Positions 1 to 8,343 of a DNA stretch of 64,000 nt are shown here, one piece after another. The translations under genes and the position numbers were made by a program. The stretch comes from Clostridia bacterium (GTDB lineage: Bacteria; Bacillota; Clostridia; Lutisporales; Lutisporaceae): assembly GCA_035628995.1 (NCBI GenBank), contig DASPIR010000010.1:186001-250000 (forward strand). Reading direction: 5' to 3'. The notes below the pieces were generated by a model. The model did no database searches and was not told where the DNA came from. It saw only the letters and a program-made list of their open reading frames with translations. Numbering within the stretch: the first letter of the stretch is position 1; each line of letters begins with the position of its first letter.

Positions 1-1424
1 CCGGCACATAAGACCATGATCCTGTCGCATAGCTCCAGTAAAACGTCCAGGTCTTCCCCGATATACAAAACCGCGACACCCTTTTGTTTTTCCTCATTTA
101 AAAGATCATAAATCGTATGACATGAATTCACATCAAGGCCTCTTACAGGGTATGCGGTTATCAAAACCTGAGGTTTTGAATCCAGCTCCCTTCCCAATAA
201 TACTTTTTGAATATTGCCGCCTGACAGCATGCGCACCGGATGCTTAATTCCGGGAGTTTGAATGTCAAGCCGTTTGATAATCTCCAGGGACTTTTGTTCT
301 GCTGGTTTTCTGTTTATAAAGATACCCTTCTGTCTTTGATACATCTTAAGCACTATATTATTAACTATATCCATTGAGGCTACCAGTCCCATCCCCAATC
401 TGTCTTCGGGAATAAAGCTCAGGCTGACCCCCTTTGTGATAATATCTAAAGGAGACTTCCCAACCAGGTTTTCTCCTTCAAAAAGAATCTTTCCCTGCTT
501 CACCGGATATAAACCTGCAATAGCTTCACATAACTCCTTCTGTCCACTGCCGGCAACTCCGGCAATACCCAGTATTTCTCCTGAATATATATCGAAATTC
601 ATTTCTTTAAGTACTTTAACACCTTCCGCATTTATAGCACTTAAATCTCTAACTTCCATCGCTGCTTTACTTTTTTCCGTCTCAACCCTCTTAATGGATA
701 GATCTGCTGGACATCCCATCATCAACTCTGTTAAAAGCTTGGGGTTAGTGGATACCTTGTCTACGGTCTTTACGGTCTCACCCTTGCGCAGGACAGTGAT
801 GCGATCTGCAACTTCCATAACCTCGTTCATTTTGTGTGTGATAAAAACTACCGCACAGCCTTCTTCCTTCATACGGTTCATGATTTTAAAAAGCTTTTCG
901 GTTTCCTGAGGTGTCAATACTGCCGTCGGTTCATCCAATATCAATATCTCAGCACCTCTATAGAGCACCTTTAATATTTCCAGAGTCTGTTTTTCGCCCA
1001 CCGACATGTTATAGACCTTTTTATCCGGATCGATATCCAGTCTGAACCGCACCGACATCTCTCTGATTTTTTCCGAAAGTGCCTTCTGATTTAAGAAGAA
1101 ACTGTTCTTCTGACCAAGAATGATGTTTTCTTTAGCGGTTAGAACCTCTATCAGCTTGAAATGCTGATAAATCATACCTATCCCTGCTTTTATCGCATCC
1201 TTTGGCGCTGCAAACTTTACATCCTTGCCTTTTACAAAAATAGAACCGCTGTCGGGGGTATAGACCCCAGACAGCATGTTCATTAATGTACTCTTCCCTG
1301 CACCATTCTCACCCAGCAGAGCATGTATTTCACCCTTCCGGACGGCAAGGTTAATATCTTTGTTTGCAACTACTTTTCCGAAGGACTTATTAATATTCTT
1401 CATTGAAATATAGTTGTTTTCCAT
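1..1424 (-). CDS. BMP-type nucleoside/purine ABC transporter, ATP-binding protein (partial)
   Basis: This is the ATPase of a nucleoside/purine importer of the BMP family (NupO/YufO type). It sits on the inner face of the membrane and drives the permeases with ATP. I translated 474 codons before the window edge; the C-terminal end is missing, and the family is usually about 510 residues. Two ABC domains are visible. The first has Walker A GENGAGKST and signature MSVGEKQT. The second has a degenerate Walker A (GVAGSGQKE) and signature LSGGNIQK, as is normal for this sugar/nucleoside-type duplicated ATPase. The start ATG at 1424 lies 18 bases after the stop of the binding-protein gene, so the two are co-transcribed. 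The permease genes presumably lie beyond the left edge. It is a paralogue of the complete ATPase gene at 21807-23312. Confidence 0.92.
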   Translation of the reverse strand, partial: MENNYISMKNINKSFGKVVANKDINLAVRKGEIHALLGENGAGKSTLMNMLSGVYTPDSGSIFVKGKDVKFAAPKDAIKAGIGMIYQHFKLIEVLTAKENIILGQKNSFFLNQKALSEKIREMSVRFRLDIDPDKKVYNMSVGEKQTLEILKVLYRGAEILILDEPTAVLTPQETEKLFKIMNRMKEEGCAVVFITHKMNEVMEVADRITVLRKGETVKTVDKVSTNPKLLTELMMGCPADLSIKRVETEKSKAAMEVRDLSAINAEGVKVLKEMNFDIYSGEILGIAGVAGSGQKELCEAIAGLYPVKQGKILFEGENLVGKSPLDIITKGVSLSFIPEDRLGMGLVASMDIVNNIVLKMYQRQKGIFINRKPAEQKSLEIIKRLDIQTPGIKHPVRMLSGGNIQKVLLGRELDSKPQVLITAYPVRGLDVNSCHTIYDLLNEEKQKGVAVLYIGEDLDVLLELCDRIMVLCA

Positions 1425-1442
1425 CTTTTTTACCTATCCCAA

Positions 1443-2570
1443 TTATTTTATCTTGCCTTCAACACCTTGTACAAACCAATCAACGCTCATCATCTGTTCA
1501 AAAGTCATAGCAGAACCTTCTGGTATCTTCACAGCACCAGTTTGATCTTTTAATGGGCCTGCAAATACATTAAGTGAACCGTCAATTATAGCAGCCTTAG
1601 CTTTATCAACAGCTGCCTGTGAGCCTTCTGCTGCGTTTTCTGTAAGCGGTGCAAGGTCGATCATACCATCTTTCATATCACCGTAATAGTTTTCTTGCTT
1701 CCAGTTGCCATCCAATATTCTCTGTACTTCTGCTGCATAGTATTTACCCCAATGCCATACCGGTGCTGTCAGGTATGCTTTTGGCGCTGATGCTCTTGTG
1801 TCCAAATCATATCCAATTGCCCAAACACCTTTTTCTTCAGCAGCTTGCTGTGTTGCTGTTGTATCCTGATGCTGTGCCAATACGTCGCAGCCTGCATCCA
1901 ATAAAGCCTTTGCTGCTTCTTTTTCTTTCGCCGGATCATACCAAGTATGTGTCCAATTCACCTTTACAGTAATATCTTTATTAACTGACTGAGCTCCCAG
2001 TGTATATGCATTGATGCCTCTTACAACCTCGGGAATCTCAAACGCTGCTACATAACCAAGCTTGTTGTTCTCGGTCCTCAAGCCTGCAACTATACCGGCA
2101 AGGTATCTGGCCTGTTCCATAGCGCCGAAATAATTGGTGAAATTCGGACCGCTCTTGTAGCCGGAAGCGTGATAAAATTTAATGTCTGGATGTGCTTTTG
2201 CAGCTTTTTCTACAAAGTCCATATGTCCGAAGGAGTTTGCGAATATGACGGTACAACCCTGATCGATCAAGTCATTCATTACTTTTTCGGCTTCGCTGGA
2301 CTCAGGAACTCCTTCCTTGAACATCGTTACAATTTTATCTCCAAGCTGCTGTTCAAGATATAGTCTGCCTTCATCATGTGCCTGAGTATAGCCGCCATCA
2401 TTGGCAGAGCCTATGTAGACAAAACCGACCTTAAGCGGTTCAGCCTTTGGTGCTTCTGTGGGCGCTGCTGCTGGTGCAGCTGCTGCCGGTTCTGTCTTTG
2501 GTGCACAACCTGTGAGCATGATCGCAAACACCATAACAAGTACTAAGAGTAAACTAATGGTTTTTTTCAT
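1443..2570 (-). CDS. BMP family ABC transporter substrate-binding lipoprotein
   Basis: This is the extracytoplasmic binding protein of the left-edge importer, a BmpA/Med family lipoprotein; relatives bind purine nucleosides or xanthine. The signal peptide ends in lipobox LTGC, giving lipidated Cys22, followed by an Ala/Pro-rich linker to about residue 45 and then the periplasmic-binding fold. The ATG at 2570 was chosen over an ATG 13 codons upstream because GGGGAGG lies about 9 bases before it, and because the signal peptide then starts directly with MKKTISLLLV. The product is 375 residues. It is the first gene of a unit that continues into the ATPase. Upstream lie a promoter with a large palindrome, a terminator and a purine riboswitch. 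The exact ligand cannot be read from the sequence; the riboswitch and the neighbouring catabolic genes argue for purines. Confidence 0.9.
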   Translation of the reverse strand: MKKTISLLLVLVMVFAIMLTGCAPKTEPAAAAPAAAPTEAPKAEPLKVGFVYIGSANDGGYTQAHDEGRLYLEQQLGDKIVTMFKEGVPESSEAEKVMNDLIDQGCTVIFANSFGHMDFVEKAAKAHPDIKFYHASGYKSGPNFTNYFGAMEQARYLAGIVAGLRTENNKLGYVAAFEIPEVVRGINAYTLGAQSVNKDITVKVNWTHTWYDPAKEKEAAKALLDAGCDVLAQHQDTTATQQAAEEKGVWAIGYDLDTRASAPKAYLTAPVWHWGKYYAAEVQRILDGNWKQENYYGDMKDGMIDLAPLTENAAEGSQAAVDKAKAAIIDGSLNVFAGPLKDQTGAVKIPEGSAMTFEQMMSVDWFVQGVEGKIK

Positions 2571-2773
2571 ACTGATTATTCCTCCCCAAATTTGATTATA
2601 GTAGTTCATTGCAAAATCATTATATTATTAAATAACACGATTTTGCGGGCGTATCTTGAAGGAATCCCCCTCATTTCTCGTAGGATATCGTACGTGCATC
2701 ATACAAAACCATACTAAAAAGAGGAAATTTCCTTGCAATCTAACTATTCTTACAGCCTACTAATAATTCCATA

Positions 2774-2813
2774 ATTGATATTAAATTGACTAATCAATCT
2801 AATATCAATTATA
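2774..2813 (-). promoter_or_regulatory. -10 box and 36-bp palindromic operator upstream of the BMP gene
   Basis: Reading the minus strand, a perfect TATAAT (2808-2813) is followed directly by a 36-bp near-perfect inverted repeat (2774-2809). Its core, ATTGATTAGTCAAT (2785-2798), is flanked by the arms ATTGATATTA (2774-2783) and its complement (2800-2809). Only two base pairs break the symmetry. No good -35 box is seen 16-18 bases upstream, so the promoter may need an activator. The core matches palindromes after the ygeW promoter (21703-21716) and the second BMP promoter (26731-26744). It is inferred to be a repressor site. Confidence 0.6.
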
Positions 2814-2881
2814 AATCCATACGATTTAATATCCGTCTATGCTTGTCCTAATTAAGAAAACTTTCTTTCAAGGCAAAAATA

Positions 2882-2914
2882 AAACTCCCAGAATTTATTC
2901 TCATCTGGGAGTTT
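2882..2914 (-). terminator. Intrinsic terminator between riboswitch and BMP gene
   Basis: Perfect 11-bp stem (2882-2892 with 2904-2914) with an 11-base loop, followed on the minus strand by a T-rich tract (TTTTATTTTTG). It lies about 130 bases after the purine riboswitch and about 360 bases after the stop of xdhC. It may end the xanthine dehydrogenase operon, serve as the riboswitch expression platform, or do both. Confidence 0.75.
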
Positions 2915-3046
2915 ATATGCAGGTTTGAATCTTTGTGCTCTATTATGGACTATTGATATGAAACATTCCTTCATGTGTCTTATGTATTCCGGAATATCCT
3001 TAGCCCGTAATTTAACACAAAAATGTCATAACATCTAATATATAAA

Positions 3047-3119
3047 CAACCCGTAGTCCGGTAATTCAAGGTCACCTGGTAGAAACACTTAGACCACATT
3101 TCTAAGCATATACAAGCCG
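3047..3119 (-). promoter_or_regulatory. Purine riboswitch aptamer (guanine/hypoxanthine type)
   Basis: The minus strand folds as a purine riboswitch. P1 pairs CGGCTTGTA (3111-3119) with TACGGGTTG (3047-3055). P2 is CTTAGA/TCTAAG around a 7-base loop, J2/3 reads GTTTCTACC, and P3 is CAGGTGA/TTACCGG with loop CCTTGAA. J3/1 is GACTAC, with C at the specificity position (U in adenine types), so guanine or hypoxanthine is the expected ligand. It lies in the 704-base gap 2571-3274, upstream of the BMP transporter and downstream of xdhC. That gap holds nothing else I can support apart from the terminator, the palindrome and a small hairpin at 3123-3137. A promoter just upstream of the aptamer could not be identified with confidence. 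Confidence 0.9.
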
Positions 3120-3274
3120 CTAGTTTCTTTCAGAAACTGTTTATTAGATTATTTTCTCCATATTCATTACTCAATTGTTATTAATCTTACAATATTATGT
3201 TAGTATCTACACCATATTTTACTATAAAAGTGCACGGAATACAAGCATCTAATTGCACAAAGTGCTTTGTATAT

Positions 3275-3745
3275 TTACTTATCATTCAGCACTTTCTTCA
3301 CTGCATTAAAAATCTTGTTGTATCCTGTGCAGCGGCACAAATGTCCGGAAATCTCACGTTTTATCTCTTCGTCAGAGTATTTCTTGCCACTTTCTACAAT
3401 AGCAGTTGTTGTAAGTACAAGTCCGGGTGTGCAGAAACCGCATTGTATAGCCCCTTCTTCTATAAAGGCCTGCTGTACTTTAGATAATTCACCGTCTTTG
3501 GAAACCCCTTCAATGGTTGTTATCCTTTTTCCGTCAGCCCATACTGCCAGAAAGATACATGAATTAATCGCAGTTCCATTTATCAGCACCGTACATGCAC
3601 CACATTCACCAACGGAGCAACCCTGCTTGACTCCTGTAAAATGAAGTCTGTTTCTCAGTACCTCAAGCAGGGATTCTTTTATATCAACCTCAAGTGAATA
3701 CGCCTTATCATTTACTATCATGCTAATTTTTTTCATTTCATTCAA
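3275..3745 (-). CDS. xdhC: Xanthine dehydrogenase, 2Fe-2S small subunit
   Basis: This is the iron-sulfur subunit of a molybdenum hydroxylase of the xanthine dehydrogenase family; it passes electrons from the Mo centre to FAD. Two cluster-binding regions are seen: the plant-ferredoxin-like CSVGECGAC with a later Cys, and the helical-domain pair CGFCTPG and LCRCTGY. The length, about 156 residues, is typical. I chose a TTG start at 3745 because GGAGG lies exactly 8 bases before it; the GTG at 3754 overlaps that site and the ATG at 3736 is too far from it. The gene overlaps the stop of the FAD-subunit gene by 8 bases, suggesting translational coupling. It is the last gene of the long catabolic run. 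The symbol follows E. coli XdhABC naming; other species use different letters. Confidence 0.88.
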   Translation of the reverse strand: MNEMKKISMIVNDKAYSLEVDIKESLLEVLRNRLHFTGVKQGCSVGECGACTVLINGTAINSCIFLAVWADGKRITTIEGVSKDGELSKVQQAFIEEGAIQCGFCTPGLVLTTTAIVESGKKYSDEEIKREISGHLCRCTGYNKIFNAVKKVLNDK

Positions 3746-4619
3746 TATCAGCACCTCCGCTTCTGCGAACAGCTTCCTTAAGCGCCCTGATTGTCAGTAT
3801 TTCAATCAAATGCTCTCTATAAGATTTTGAAGCACGCCAGGAATCTCTGGCTTTTGAGGATTTTATGGCATACTTACCTATCTCTTTCAAGGTTTCCTCA
3901 GTAATATCCTTACCTCTGGCATAAGTCTCAGCTTCAGTGCATCTTATTGGCGTTGGAGCTGCGACTCCTAAGGCAATTCTTACATCTGTGAATTTTCCGG
4001 CCTCTGCCTTGCAAACTACCGAGACCCCAAGTATTGCGATATCCATTGCTTTTCTGTTGCTGTATTTTATATAGCAGCCACTGGTTTTCCGGTAGTTATC
4101 TTCTGAAATTAAAATGTTAGTCAATATTTCTCCAGGTAATAGATGTACTTTCCCAGGTCCTGCATAAAATTCCCGGACTTGAATTATTCTGGTTCCTGCA
4201 GGGCTAACCAATTTCAAAGCTGCATCATATGCAAGCATTGTGGTTGCACTGTCAGCCGATACAGCACCATTACATATATTACCCCCAATTGTACCCATGT
4301 TTCTGACCTGGGGTCCACCAACGGACACTGCTGCCTCTGACAGGACCGGTAAGTACTTATTTATGATGTCATTCCGGAATAATTGAGCAAAGGTAGCCAT
4401 TGCACCTATAGAAATTGTACCATCTTCTAAAATGCTGATTTCATCCATCCCAGCGATATCTCTTAAGCTTAAAAGCTCAACTTCGGAGAGTGTGCCATTA
4501 TGCATACGGACCAACACATCTGTGCCTCCTGCAATAATTTTCAAATTCGGATTGCCAGAAAGCATTTTCAAAGCGACCTCAAGAGTTTCAGGTTTCTCTA
4601 TATTTATAATATCAAACAT
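3738..4619 (-). CDS. xdhB: Xanthine dehydrogenase, FAD-binding subunit
   Basis: This is the flavin subunit (CO dehydrogenase medium-chain type), which takes electrons from the 2Fe-2S subunit and reduces NAD+ or another acceptor. The FAD pyrophosphate-binding motifs IAGGTDVLV (about residues 30-38) and NMGTIGGNIC (about 107-116) are both present, followed by the C-terminal CO dehydrogenase flavoprotein domain. At 293 residues the length is normal. The ATG at 4619 has AAGGAG 9 bases upstream. It lies 15 bases after the catalytic subunit gene and overlaps the small-subunit gene, so the order catalytic-FAD-FeS forms one unit. The fused hydroxylase at 17126-19699 has no FAD domain of its own, so this subunit might also serve it; that is inference. 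Confidence 0.9.
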   Translation of the reverse strand: MFDIINIEKPETLEVALKMLSGNPNLKIIAGGTDVLVRMHNGTLSEVELLSLRDIAGMDEISILEDGTISIGAMATFAQLFRNDIINKYLPVLSEAAVSVGGPQVRNMGTIGGNICNGAVSADSATTMLAYDAALKLVSPAGTRIIQVREFYAGPGKVHLLPGEILTNILISEDNYRKTSGCYIKYSNRKAMDIAILGVSVVCKAEAGKFTDVRIALGVAAPTPIRCTEAETYARGKDITEETLKEIGKYAIKSSKARDSWRASKSYREHLIEILTIRALKEAVRRSGGADIE

Positions 4620-4634
4620 TCTCTAGTCTCCTTT

Positions 4635-6926
4635 CTAAAGCAATCCGCTTTCTTTCATTTTTTCAAAAACCGCCTGAGGGGTCATAGGTATTTTGTTAAT
4701 TGCTATTCCTGTTGCATTCAGAACAGCGTTTCTCACTGCCGGTGCAGGAGAAATCGTTGTATTCTCACCCAGGGATTTTTGTCCTACGGAGCCTGCAGGA
4801 TCAGGTATCTGAACAAATTCAGCCCCTATATCCGGTGTATCCATTATAGTCTGAAGCTTGTAGTCCAGGAAATTGTTGTTTAAAGGAGCACCTGTCCTTT
4901 GGTCAAAGAGCATTTGCTCCGACAAGGCATACCCGAGGCTCATGCTGACGCCTCCATGCACTTGCCCTTCTGCAAGCAGCGGATTGATTATCACGCCTGA
5001 GTCATGTACGTTATATATCTCGATTACCTCTATCCTTCCGGTCTCAATATCCACCTCAACCTCTGTAAAGGTAACTCCGTACGCCATGGCATTTATTCTG
5101 CAGTTTGCAGTAACATCGCTTGTTATTGGTGCGGCGTTTACCAAGTCATAATAGGACTCCATTGCAATATCTTCCAGAGTGCAAATCTCTCTGCCTAGCT
5201 TTTTTTCTATAATCCTTGCATTCCTTATATCCAATTCATCAATACTTAAACCGACTTTTGGGGCCGCCAGCTCAAGAACCTTCTGTCTGGCTTCCTCTGC
5301 AGCCTTTTTAACAGCCGCGCCTGAGACAAAGGTCTGTCTTGAAGCATAAGACCCTAAGTCAAAGGGCGTCACATCGGTATCCTGCTGTGACACGATATGA
5401 ACCATATCGAAAGGTAAGCCAAGTACTTCAGCAGCTATTTGCGACAGAACGGTATCGCTTCCCTGTCCTATCTCTGTGGCACCGACCTGAAGCTGTATTG
5501 AGCCATCCTGATTCATCACAATCCTTGCTCCTGCTATCTCAAACCCATGGGGACTGGTTCCTGTCGCATAACTGAAGCAAGCCATACCCAGCCCTCTTCT
5601 CTTTATACCTCTTTGATCCTGGTATTTTTTCAACTTCTCATCCCATTTAATCAGTTGTTTTCCCTTTTCAATGCATTCAGGAAGCCCGAAGGATCGTACT
5701 ACAATTTCAGAATGGGGGTCCACCTTTCCAAGACTGATAAGGTTTTGCTTCCTGAATTCTATCGGGTCCATATTCATTGCCCTGGCTATATCTTCTACAT
5801 GGCTCTCCAATGCATAGAATATCTGAGGACAACCATATCCCCTCATGGCCCCTGCTGCAGGTAGGTTTGTATAAACTGTTTTGGGCTCATACTTCATGGA
5901 ATTGAAATCATAAAGCAGCCTGAACTTTCCACCTGCGCTAAGCACAATAGTATGCCCATGAGAAGCATAGGCTCCGTTATTGCTTACAGGCTTCATACAT
6001 AGGCTGAGAAGCTTCCCTTCTTTTGTTACTGCTGTCCTTATATAGAACTTCATGGCATGGCGGGTTCTTGTATCTATGAAGCACTCTTCTCTCGTCAAGG
6101 CATAGCGCACGGGCTTTCCATTGACCGCCAGGGACATGGCTGCAGTAAGAGGTTCTATTATTACATCCTGCTTGTTTCCGAACCCTCCTCCGATATATGG
6201 CTTGATGACTCTGATTTTCCCCCAAGAGATGCCAAGAGCTTGGCCAACTATCCTTCTTACTATTTGCGGAATCTGTGTTGAGCTTACAATTACTATACGT
6301 CCGTCTGCATCCACATAAGCATATGCGCTTTGTATCTCCAGATGGCAGTGTTGAACTATACTGGTTTCATAGACGCCTTCAAAAATACGGTCAGCTTTCT
6401 TAAAATCCGCTTCAGTGTCTCCTATCTCCTCACTTGTTGCGCCCAGGATATTGTCCGGTCTTTCTTCATGAATTGTAGGAGCACCTGGCAAAATTGCCTT
6501 CTCCGGATCTAATACAAAGGGAAGAATCTCATACTCCACCTCAATCAGCTTAAGAGCTTTCTCTGCAGTTAGTGCATCTACAGCTACTACTGCTGCAATA
6601 CCATCACCGACAAACCGTGCCTTATCCGTAAGAATCAACCGATCATCCACATCTCTATGCTTCGGATTTAAAGACCATGGATGACCCGCAGTTGCATACT
6701 TTATCCCAGGTAAATCCTCATGGGTAATTACAGCCTCAACACCAGGCAAGGCTCTTGCTTTGCTCACATCAATACACTTTATAATCGCATGGGCGTAAGG
6801 ACTTCTCAAAACCTTCCCTACAAGCATATCCCGTTCGAAGAAGTCATCAGCATACTTTGCTTTACCTGTTACTTTGGCGACTGCATCTAACCTAGTCACT
6901 CTTTTCCCCACTACATCAAATGACAT
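4635..6926 (-). CDS. xdhA: Xanthine dehydrogenase family, molybdenum-binding catalytic subunit
   Basis: This is the large catalytic subunit, which binds the molybdopterin cytosine dinucleotide cofactor and hydroxylates purines or related N-heterocycles. Features seen are the N-terminal hammerhead domain from residue 1, then GGGFGNKQD, GAMRGYGCPQ, GATEIGQGSDT and the C-terminal SLGENTTISPAPAVRNAV, which carries the active-site glutamate. The ATG at 6926 was chosen (763 residues) because GAAGGTG precedes it; an ATG 10 codons earlier gives only an unrelated extension. XdhB and XdhC follow immediately, and SsnA precedes it by 33 bases. Given SsnA and YgfK, the enzyme may carry the labile non-selenocysteine selenium cofactor of the selenium-dependent hydroxylases. 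Which purine it acts on cannot be told from the sequence. Confidence 0.9.
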   Translation of the reverse strand: MSFDVVGKRVTRLDAVAKVTGKAKYADDFFERDMLVGKVLRSPYAHAIIKCIDVSKARALPGVEAVITHEDLPGIKYATAGHPWSLNPKHRDVDDRLILTDKARFVGDGIAAVVAVDALTAEKALKLIEVEYEILPFVLDPEKAILPGAPTIHEERPDNILGATSEEIGDTEADFKKADRIFEGVYETSIVQHCHLEIQSAYAYVDADGRIVIVSSTQIPQIVRRIVGQALGISWGKIRVIKPYIGGGFGNKQDVIIEPLTAAMSLAVNGKPVRYALTREECFIDTRTRHAMKFYIRTAVTKEGKLLSLCMKPVSNNGAYASHGHTIVLSAGGKFRLLYDFNSMKYEPKTVYTNLPAAGAMRGYGCPQIFYALESHVEDIARAMNMDPIEFRKQNLISLGKVDPHSEIVVRSFGLPECIEKGKQLIKWDEKLKKYQDQRGIKRRGLGMACFSYATGTSPHGFEIAGARIVMNQDGSIQLQVGATEIGQGSDTVLSQIAAEVLGLPFDMVHIVSQQDTDVTPFDLGSYASRQTFVSGAAVKKAAEEARQKVLELAAPKVGLSIDELDIRNARIIEKKLGREICTLEDIAMESYYDLVNAAPITSDVTANCRINAMAYGVTFTEVEVDIETGRIEVIEIYNVHDSGVIINPLLAEGQVHGGVSMSLGYALSEQMLFDQRTGAPLNNNFLDYKLQTIMDTPDIGAEFVQIPDPAGSVGQKSLGENTTISPAPAVRNAVLNATGIAINKIPMTPQAVFEKMKESGLL

Positions 6927-6959
6927 ATTTTCACCTTCAATCAAGCAAATTTTCACATT

Positions 6960-8288
6960 TTAGAATCGTTTCCAAACAGCGCTGGCCAATTCACGGCTTC
7001 TCGCCATCATTTTTTCTTCATCGATATTAACCAATTTTCTGTCTTCCATTACAACCTTGCCGTTAACAATTGTTGTATCAACGAAACGCCCATTGATGCC
7101 GAACAGCAGATGACCGTTTATATTACCTGCATTTATTGGCGTCGGAGGATTGTAATCAACAATGATTACATCAGCCAAGGCGCCTTCTTTCAAAATTCCC
7201 ACTTCTCCATCAATAAATCTCTCAGTTATTTTCTTGTTATTGACAAACAGCATTTCAGGAATTTCACCCCAGGCAACCTTTGAATCTCCTTTAACGTGTT
7301 TATGAATGATATTCCCAACCTTGTAGGATTCCATCATGTCTGCTGTATACCCATCAGTGCCCAAGCCCAAAAGAATGCCTTTATTGAACATTTCAAGCAC
7401 CGGTGAAGCGCCTACTGCATTTCCCATATTAGACTCCGGGTTATGGACAACGATTGTGTCCTTTTCTTTCAGCATATCCATTTCCTTCTCTGAAATGTGA
7501 ATGCAATGAACTGCTATGGTCTTATCAGAGAGGACTCCTGTATCGTACCACCTTTCTATAACACCTTTGCCATACTTTGCCTTTGAATCTTCCAAGTCTT
7601 CAATGCCTTCCGCAGAGTGCACATGAAAGCCCGCATTCAAGCTATTGACAGCATCTAAACACTTATCCAAAGTCTTTTCTGAAATGGTCATGGACGCATG
7701 AAGTCCAAACATGCCTTTGAGCATATCATCCTTCTTGCTGTTGCAATATTTTATGAAGTCCGCATTTTCAGCAATACCTTCTTCTGCGATTTTCTCACCA
7801 TCACGGTCTGAGGTTTCATAGCACAGATTGCTTCGAACTCCAATATGTTCCGCTGCCTCAGCGATTTTAAACAAGCTGCCTGTAATTGCATAAGGACTTG
7901 CATGATGATCAAAAACTGTTGTCACACCATTTTTCACCTGGTCAATCATTGGACCAACCGCACTATAGTACACATCCTCAAGGGTCAATACCTTGTCCAG
8001 TCTCCACCATAAGCCCTTCAAGATGTCAGAGAACTTTTCTGCCGGTGGGCTGTCGTTGGACATACCTCTGGCAAAAGTACTGTAATAATGCATATGTGTG
8101 TTAATAAATCCTGGCATTATAAGCTTTCCTTTTGCATCTATGAACCTTGCTGTACTATATTTCTCTTTAAGGCCTTGGGTCAAGCCCACTTCTATTATTT
8201 TGTTGCCATCAATCGCGACACATCCGTTTTCAATTATAGGTTTATCATTATCACGAGTAATGACTTTGCCGTTTCCTACTAAAATCAT
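6960..8288 (-). CDS. ssnA: Putative aminohydrolase SsnA
   Basis: SsnA is an amidohydrolase-superfamily protein that travels with selenium-dependent molybdenum hydroxylase genes; its substrate is not firmly established, though relatives are purine or triazine deaminases. The metal site can be traced: HMH at residues 65-67 after GFINT, a later HVHSAEG motif, the histidine in VHCIHIS and the aspartate in LGTDGY. At 442 residues the length agrees with the family. The start ATG at 8288 has GGGAGG 9 bases upstream. It lies between another amidohydrolase gene (8344-9708) and xdhA in the same direction, which supports a role in purine breakdown or in maturing the hydroxylases. Confidence 0.88.
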   Translation of the reverse strand: MILVGNGKVITRDNDKPIIENGCVAIDGNKIIEVGLTQGLKEKYSTARFIDAKGKLIMPGFINTHMHYYSTFARGMSNDSPPAEKFSDILKGLWWRLDKVLTLEDVYYSAVGPMIDQVKNGVTTVFDHHASPYAITGSLFKIAEAAEHIGVRSNLCYETSDRDGEKIAEEGIAENADFIKYCNSKKDDMLKGMFGLHASMTISEKTLDKCLDAVNSLNAGFHVHSAEGIEDLEDSKAKYGKGVIERWYDTGVLSDKTIAVHCIHISEKEMDMLKEKDTIVVHNPESNMGNAVGASPVLEMFNKGILLGLGTDGYTADMMESYKVGNIIHKHVKGDSKVAWGEIPEMLFVNNKKITERFIDGEVGILKEGALADVIIVDYNPPTPINAGNINGHLLFGINGRFVDTTIVNGKVVMEDRKLVNIDEEKMMARSRELASAVWKRF

Positions 8289-8343
8289 TCTTTTGTCCTC
8301 CCTGCTTTTATTAGTCGTATTCTATCTAATGCTATATATATTT

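Noticed and set aside
436-909. Plus-strand open frame of 157 codons
   Set aside because: It is antisense to the ABC ATPase gene, has no ribosome-binding site and low-complexity content; a shadow of the real gene.
2640-2700. Possible second structured RNA in the BMP leader
   Set aside because: Some pairing is possible (CGTA/TACG, ATCC/GGAT), but no known riboswitch consensus is matched and the stems are short.
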